Assembly: GCF_037137055.1 (NCBI RefSeq)
Contig: NZ_JBBBNY010000002.1
Coordinates: forward strand, 372,001 to 436,000
Reading direction: 5' to 3'
Length of the DNA stretch: 64,000 nt
From: Frateuria_A yonginensis
GTDB taxonomy: Bacteria > Pseudomonadota > Gammaproteobacteria > Xanthomonadales > Rhodanobacteraceae
Shown here: in pieces, positions 60,003 to 64,000 of the stretch
Numbering within the stretch: the stretch's first letter is position 1
Layout: each line of letters starts with the position of its first letter
Notes under the pieces: model-generated
The model's database searches: none
What the model saw: only the letters and a program-made list of their open reading frames with translations
What the model was told of the DNA's origin: nothing
Made by a program: the position numbers and the translations under genes

Positions 60003-60680
60003 ATGCCCGCCACTGGCAAACGCAAGCCCGACCCGCGCCGCCGCGCCGGACGCCCGCCCGGCGACGACGGCGACCTGCGCGCGCAACTGCTCGATGCGGC
60101 CACGGCGCACTACGCGCGGGTCGGGATCGAAGCCACCTCGCTGCGCGCGATTGCCGCCGAGGCGGGGGTGACGCCGGCGATGCTGCACTACTACTTCGGC
60201 GACAAGCCGCGCCTCACCCTGGCCCTGGTGGAGGAGCGTCTGCTGCCGGCGCTGGCACCCCTGCGCGCGCGGCTCGAGCAGGCCGGCGGCGACCCGGCGG
60301 CGCTGGTCGATGCCTTCGTGCGCGGCATCGGCGAACTGGTCGCCCAGCACCCCTGGCTGCCGCCCCTGTGGGTGCGCGAGGTGCTGTGCGAGGGCGGGGC
60401 GCTGCGCGAGGTGTTGTTCCACCAGGCCCTGCCCGATCTGCCGCGCCTGCTCGCCCGGCGTTTCGCGGCGGCGCGCGACGCCGGCCGGCTCGATCCCGAC
60501 CTGGACCCGCGCCTGCTGGTGGTCTCGCTGGTCGGGCTCACCATGTTTCCCGCCGCCGGCGCGCCGATCTGGCGGCAGGTTCTGGACGCGGACGATATCG
60601 ATGCCGGCGTGCTGTTGCGGCACACGCTCGCGTTGCTGGAACGCGGCCTGGGCACCCCACGACCCGGAGGAACGTCATGA
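60003..60680 (+). CDS. TetR-family repressor of the adjacent ABC exporter
   Basis: A 225-residue regulator. A basic, flexible N-terminus (KRKPDPRRRAGRPPGDDGDL) precedes the helix-turn-helix (ATSLRAIAAEAGVTPAMLHY, YFGDKPRL) and a ligand domain with WLPPLWVREVL, similar to CecR/YbiH-type regulators. No Shine-Dalgarno precedes the ATG. It overlaps the HlyD gene by 4 bases. The palindrome just upstream is its likely operator. Confidence 0.9.
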   Translation: MPATGKRKPDPRRRAGRPPGDDGDLRAQLLDAATAHYARVGIEATSLRAIAAEAGVTPAMLHYYFGDKPRLTLALVEERLLPALAPLRARLEQAGGDPAALVDAFVRGIGELVAQHPWLPPLWVREVLCEGGALREVLFHQALPDLPRLLARRFAAARDAGRLDPDLDPRLLVVSLVGLTMFPAAGAPIWRQVLDADDIDAGVLLRHTLALLERGLGTPRPGGTS

Positions 60681-61648
60681 CCATCGCACGCTGGCTCGGG
60701 CGCCTGGGTCTGCCGGCGCTTGCCTTCCTCGCCCTGGGCGCCTGCCGGAACGAGCCGCCGCAGGTGCTGGGCACGCTGGAATACGACCGCATCACGTTGC
60801 CCGCGCCCGCGGCCGAGCGCATCGTCACCGTGGAGGTGCGCGAGGGCCAGCGGGTCGCGCCCGGGCAAGCGCTACTGCAACTGGACCCCACCCGGACCCG
60901 CGCCGAACTGGCTGCCGCCATGGCGCAGGCAACACAGCAGCGCGAGCGACTGGCCGAGCTGCAGGCAGGCCCGCGCCGCGAGGACATCGCCCAGGCACGT
61001 GCCAACCTCGCCGCGGCGCAGGCCCAGGCACGCGACGCACAGGCGTACTACCGCCGACTGCTGCCGTTGCAGGGTGGCGACTACGTGGCCGCGTCCGAAC
61101 TCGACCGCGCCCGAGCGGCGGTCGGCAGCGCCACCGGCCAGGTGCGGGCGGCGCGCGCCGCACTCGACGAGCTGCTGCACGGCACCCGCCCCGAACAGGT
61201 CGCGCAGACCCGCGCCGCGCTCGCCGCCACGCAGGCGCAGGTGGCGGCGCAGCGGGTGCTGCTGGACAAGCTGCGTATCGTCGCGCCGCGCGCCGGACGC
61301 GTCGACAGCCTGCCGTACAAGCTCGGCGACCAGGCGCCGGTCGGCGCACCGGTCGCGATCCTGCTGAGCGGGGACGCACCCTACGCGCGCATCTACGTGC
61401 CCGAATCCCGCCGCGCCGCCGTGCACGTGGGCGATGCGGTGGACGTGTACCTGGGCACACGCGCACGGCCATACCGCGGGCGCGTGCGCATGATCCGCAG
61501 CGAGCCGAGCTTCACGCCGTACTACGCGCTGACCGGCGAGGACGCCGAGCGCCTCAGCTACCTCGCCGAGGTGGCGCTGGGCCGGGACGCAGCGGACCTG
61601 CCGGCCGGCCTGCCGGTGCGGGCCGAATTCCGCGGAGCGGCCCGGTGA
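60677..61648 (+). CDS. HlyD-family periplasmic adaptor lipoprotein
   Basis: A 323-residue membrane-fusion protein. A lipobox (LALGAC, C23) predicts lipid anchoring. It has the two half-lipoyl parts (ERIVTVEVREGQRVAPGQAL and LRIVAPRAGRVDSLPYKLGD) around a coiled-coil hairpin rich in A/Q/R, then a beta-barrel domain. This matches YbhG/YhiI-type adaptors of ABC-2 drug exporters. It is coupled at both ends by 4-base overlaps. Confidence 0.9.
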   Translation: MTIARWLGRLGLPALAFLALGACRNEPPQVLGTLEYDRITLPAPAAERIVTVEVREGQRVAPGQALLQLDPTRTRAELAAAMAQATQQRERLAELQAGPRREDIAQARANLAAAQAQARDAQAYYRRLLPLQGGDYVAASELDRARAAVGSATGQVRAARAALDELLHGTRPEQVAQTRAALAATQAQVAAQRVLLDKLRIVAPRAGRVDSLPYKLGDQAPVGAPVAILLSGDAPYARIYVPESRRAAVHVGDAVDVYLGTRARPYRGRVRMIRSEPSFTPYYALTGEDAERLSYLAEVALGRDAADLPAGLPVRAEFRGAAR

Positions 61649-62616
61649 ACGGCGACGGCGGCGAGCTGGCCGTCCGCGCGCGCGGGCTGACCAAGCGCTT
61701 CGGCGCACTGGTGGCGGTCGACCACGTCGACCTGGACGTCCCGGCGCGGCGCGTCTACGGCTTCCTCGGGCCGAACGGCTCGGGCAAGTCGACCACGATC
61801 CGCATGCTGTGCGGCCTGCTGACGCCGACCGGCGGCGAAATCGAGGTGCTGGGCCTGCGCATGCCCGCGCAGGCCGACGACCTGCGCAGGCGCATCGGCT
61901 ACATGACCCAGCGCTTCTCGCTGTTCGAGGACCTCACCGTGCGCGAGAACCTGGAGTTCCTCGCCGCCATCCAGGGCGTGCCGCGGGACAGGGCGAAGGC
62001 ACGCGTGGACGAACTGGTCGAGCAGTACCACTTCGCGGACCGCCAGAAGCAGCTCGCCGGCACCATGAGCGGCGGCCAGAAGCAGCGCCTGGCGCTGGCC
62101 TGCGCCGTGATCCACGAACCGGAGCTGCTGTTCCTGGACGAGCCGACCAGCGCGGTCGACCCGGAGTCGCGCCGCGACTTCTGGGAAAAGCTGTTCGAGC
62201 TGGCCGATGCCGGCACCACCTTGCTGGTGTCCACGCACCTGATGGACGAGGCCGAGCGCTGCCACCGCCTGGCGATCCTCGACCGCGGCGTGCTGGTGGC
62301 CGACGGCACGCCGCACGAACTCACCTCACGGCTGGATGGGCGCACCTTCGTGGTGCGGACGGGCGATCCGCGTGGCGCGCAGCGCACCCTGGCGGAGGTG
62401 CCCGGCGTGCTCGGCGTGGCGCAGGTCGGCACCGTCCTGCGCGTGCTGACCGCGCGGGACGAGGCCGGCGACGGGAACGAGGCCGCCCGGCGCATGAACC
62501 AGGCGCTGGAGCAGGGCGGGCGTACCGGCGAGGTGGTGCCGGCGGCGCCCAACCTGGAGGACGTCTTCGTCGCCGCCACGCGCGACGCCGACCCGCGAGA
62601 GGCGCGGGCCGCATGA
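61645..62616 (+). CDS. ABC-2 exporter ATP-binding protein (YbhF-like)
   Basis: A 323-residue ATPase with one nucleotide-binding domain: Walker A GPNGSGKST, signature MSGGQKQRLALACA, Walker B LLFLDEPTSAVD, switch VSTHLMDEAERC. After the ATPase there is a C-terminal regulatory region (about 230-323). GTG start in GTGA with the HlyD stop. It probably powers the single permease that follows. Confidence 0.92.
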   Translation: MNGDGGELAVRARGLTKRFGALVAVDHVDLDVPARRVYGFLGPNGSGKSTTIRMLCGLLTPTGGEIEVLGLRMPAQADDLRRRIGYMTQRFSLFEDLTVRENLEFLAAIQGVPRDRAKARVDELVEQYHFADRQKQLAGTMSGGQKQRLALACAVIHEPELLFLDEPTSAVDPESRRDFWEKLFELADAGTTLLVSTHLMDEAERCHRLAILDRGVLVADGTPHELTSRLDGRTFVVRTGDPRGAQRTLAEVPGVLGVAQVGTVLRVLTARDEAGDGNEAARRMNQALEQGGRTGEVVPAAPNLEDVFVAATRDADPREARAA

Positions 62617-63722
62617 ACGGGCGCCGGCTGTGGGCGATCGTGCTCAAGGAGCTGCGCCAGCTGCGGCGCGACCGCATCACGCTGGCGATGGTGGTGGGCA
62701 TCCCGGTGGCGCAGCTGGTGCTGTTCGGCTACGCGATCAACACCAACCTGCGCGGTCTCGACGCCGGGATCGCCGACCAGGCCGGCACGGCCGGTTCGCG
62801 CGCGCTGGTGATGGACATGCTCGCCACCGGCGTGGTCACCCCCACGGTGGTGGCCGACAGTCCGGAGCCACTGATGGAACAGATCCGCCGCGGGCGCATC
62901 AGCATCGGCATCGTGGTTCCGGCCGATTTCGAGCGCCGCCGCATCGACGGGCGCCAGGTGGCGCAGGTGCTGGTCGACGGCAGCGACATCGCGGTGCAGA
63001 GCGCCGCCGCCCAGCTCGCGCAGGTGCCGCTCGACAGCGCGGTGCCGGACACGCGCGCGCCGCTTGCCAGCACGCCGCCGGAAAGCCGCATCGGGGTGGT
63101 CGGCTTCTACAACCCGCAGCGCCGCTCGGCGATCCACATCGTGCCCGGCCTGGTCGGCGTCATCCTCACCATGACCATGGTGCTGTTCACCGCCATCGCC
63201 GTGGTGCGCGAGCGCGAGCGCGGCAACATGGAGCTGCTGATCGCCACGCCGCTGACGCGCAGCGAGCTGATGGTCGGCAAGGTGCTGCCCTACGTGGCGA
63301 TCGGCCTGGTGCAGACCAGCGTGATCCTGGCGCTGGGCACGTGGCTGTTCCACGTGCCGGTACGCGGCAGCCTGCTCGACGTCTACCTGGCCGCGGGCCT
63401 GCTGATCCTGGGCAACCTGGCGCTGGGCCTGCTGATCTCGACGCGGGCGCAGTCGCAGTTCCAGGCCATGCAGATGACCTTCTTCGTGTTCCTGCCCTCG
63501 ATCCTGCTCTCGGGCTTCATGTTCCCGTTCGCCGGCATGCCGAGGCTGGCACAGTGGCTGGCCGAGGTGCTGCCGCTGACGCACTTCCTGCGCCTGATCC
63601 GCGGCGTGATGCTGCGCGGCGCCGGCCTGTGGGAGATGTGGCCGGACGTGCTGGCGCTGTGCGCGTTCGCCGCGCTGGCGATGGCGATCGCGATCCTGCG
63701 CTTCCGCAAGCGGCTGGACTGA
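62613..63722 (+). CDS. ABC-2 type permease (YbhS/YbhR-like)
   Basis: A 369-residue permease with one N-terminal span (ITLAMVVGIPVAQLVLFGYA), a periplasmic domain (about 30-175) and five C-terminal spans. ERERGNMELLIATPLTRSELMVGK is the ABC-2 coupling signature. Only one permease gene is present, so a homodimer is likely, unlike YbhR/YbhS. Stop just before miaB's end on the other strand. Confidence 0.91.
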   Translation: MNGRRLWAIVLKELRQLRRDRITLAMVVGIPVAQLVLFGYAINTNLRGLDAGIADQAGTAGSRALVMDMLATGVVTPTVVADSPEPLMEQIRRGRISIGIVVPADFERRRIDGRQVAQVLVDGSDIAVQSAAAQLAQVPLDSAVPDTRAPLASTPPESRIGVVGFYNPQRRSAIHIVPGLVGVILTMTMVLFTAIAVVRERERGNMELLIATPLTRSELMVGKVLPYVAIGLVQTSVILALGTWLFHVPVRGSLLDVYLAAGLLILGNLALGLLISTRAQSQFQAMQMTFFVFLPSILLSGFMFPFAGMPRLAQWLAEVLPLTHFLRLIRGVMLRGAGLWEMWPDVLALCAFAALAMAIAILRFRKRLD

Positions 63723-63723
63723 C

Positions 63724-64000
63724 TCAGGCCGCCGCTTCCTCCGGCACGTGCACGCGCCCGCGCAGGGAGTTGCTCATCGCCTCGGTGATCACCACGTCCA
63801 CGAACTGCCCGATCAGCCGCGCCGGTGCGGCGAAGTTGACGAAGCGCATGTTCTCGGTGCGGCCGGTGAGCTCGTTCGGGTTCTTCTTGCTGGGCTTCTC
63901 CACCAGCACCCGCTGCACGGTGCCGACCATGGCCCCGTTGATGGCGCGCGCGTTGTCGTTGAGCCTGGCCTGCAGGCGCGACAGGCGCGCGTGCTTGACC
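63724..64000 (-). CDS. miaB: tRNA-2-methylthio-N6-dimethylallyladenosine synthase, C-terminal part (cut by window edge)
   Basis: The last 91 or so residues of MiaB. ARLSRLQARLNDNARAIN is the usual linker before the TRAM domain, which follows (VGTVQRVLVEKPSKKNPNEL, TGRTENMRFVNFAAP, GQFVDVVITEAMSNSLRG). The radical-SAM part is outside. miaB-phoH-ybeY-corC is a conserved order; here the exporter operon lies between miaB and phoH. Confidence 0.93.
   Translation of the reverse strand, partial: VKHARLSRLQARLNDNARAINGAMVGTVQRVLVEKPSKKNPNELTGRTENMRFVNFAAPARLIGQFVDVVITEAMSNSLRGRVHVPEEAAA

Overview
The window is a 64 kb, high-GC, gene-dense piece of a gammaproteobacterial chromosome. Gene content and order (gshB beside pilG, a pilG-H-I-J-chpA cluster, pilB-pilC-pilD-coaE, a gspN homologue, and REP elements with a GTAGGAGCGAGC core) point to the Xanthomonadales/Lysobacterales. 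Rhodanobacteraceae is my best guess; the genus is inference.

Layout. 0.6-12.3 kb: a plus-strand operon for the type IV pilus chemosensory (Pil-Chp) pathway (pilG, pilH, pilI, pilJ, chpA, a CheB-like chpB, chpC) inserted between gshB and rsmE. No CheR/PilK gene is present and the CheB-like protein has lost its catalytic serine. 12.3-18.7 kb: housekeeping genes (rsmE, bioA, gspN, two inositol-monophosphatase-family genes around nudE, mazG). 18.7-19.5 kb: two inverted REP pairs, a tandem duplication and a small secreted protein. 19.6-25.4 kb: a GSGD-repeat secreted protein, an anion transporter, a GST and the ybbP/ybbA ABC genes, the last divergent from tesA with overlapping start codons. 26-28 kb: a two-component system with a degenerate kinase. 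28-31.3 kb: a fused 3-oxoacid CoA-transferase and a blaI/M56-peptidase pair. 31.4-35.2 kb: isoaspartyl peptidase, an aspartic protease with two DTG motifs, folA, mutT, coaE.

35.2-52.5 kb is the most interesting region. pilD, pilC and pilB are separated from two tandem major pilin genes by about 10 kb of glycan genes: three cytoplasmic glycosyltransferases, a methyltransferase, a fourth glycosyltransferase, a flippase and two paralogous multi-membrane-span proteins with C-terminal repeat regions. A GT39-like transferase follows on the other side of the pilins. Together they could build, flip and transfer a lipid-linked glycan, so I propose a pilin-modification locus. Each pilin has a sigma-54-type -24/-12 promoter, and a terminator separates pilA from the putative transferases.

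52.6-64 kb: an S9 peptidase, corA, a DUF4105 membrane protein and the conserved corC-ybeY-phoH-(miaB) cluster. That cluster is interrupted by an oppositely oriented TetR/HlyD/ABC-2 exporter operon whose promoter carries a perfect palindrome and may give a leaderless mRNA. No rRNA, tRNA, CRISPR array, insertion sequence or prophage was recognised.
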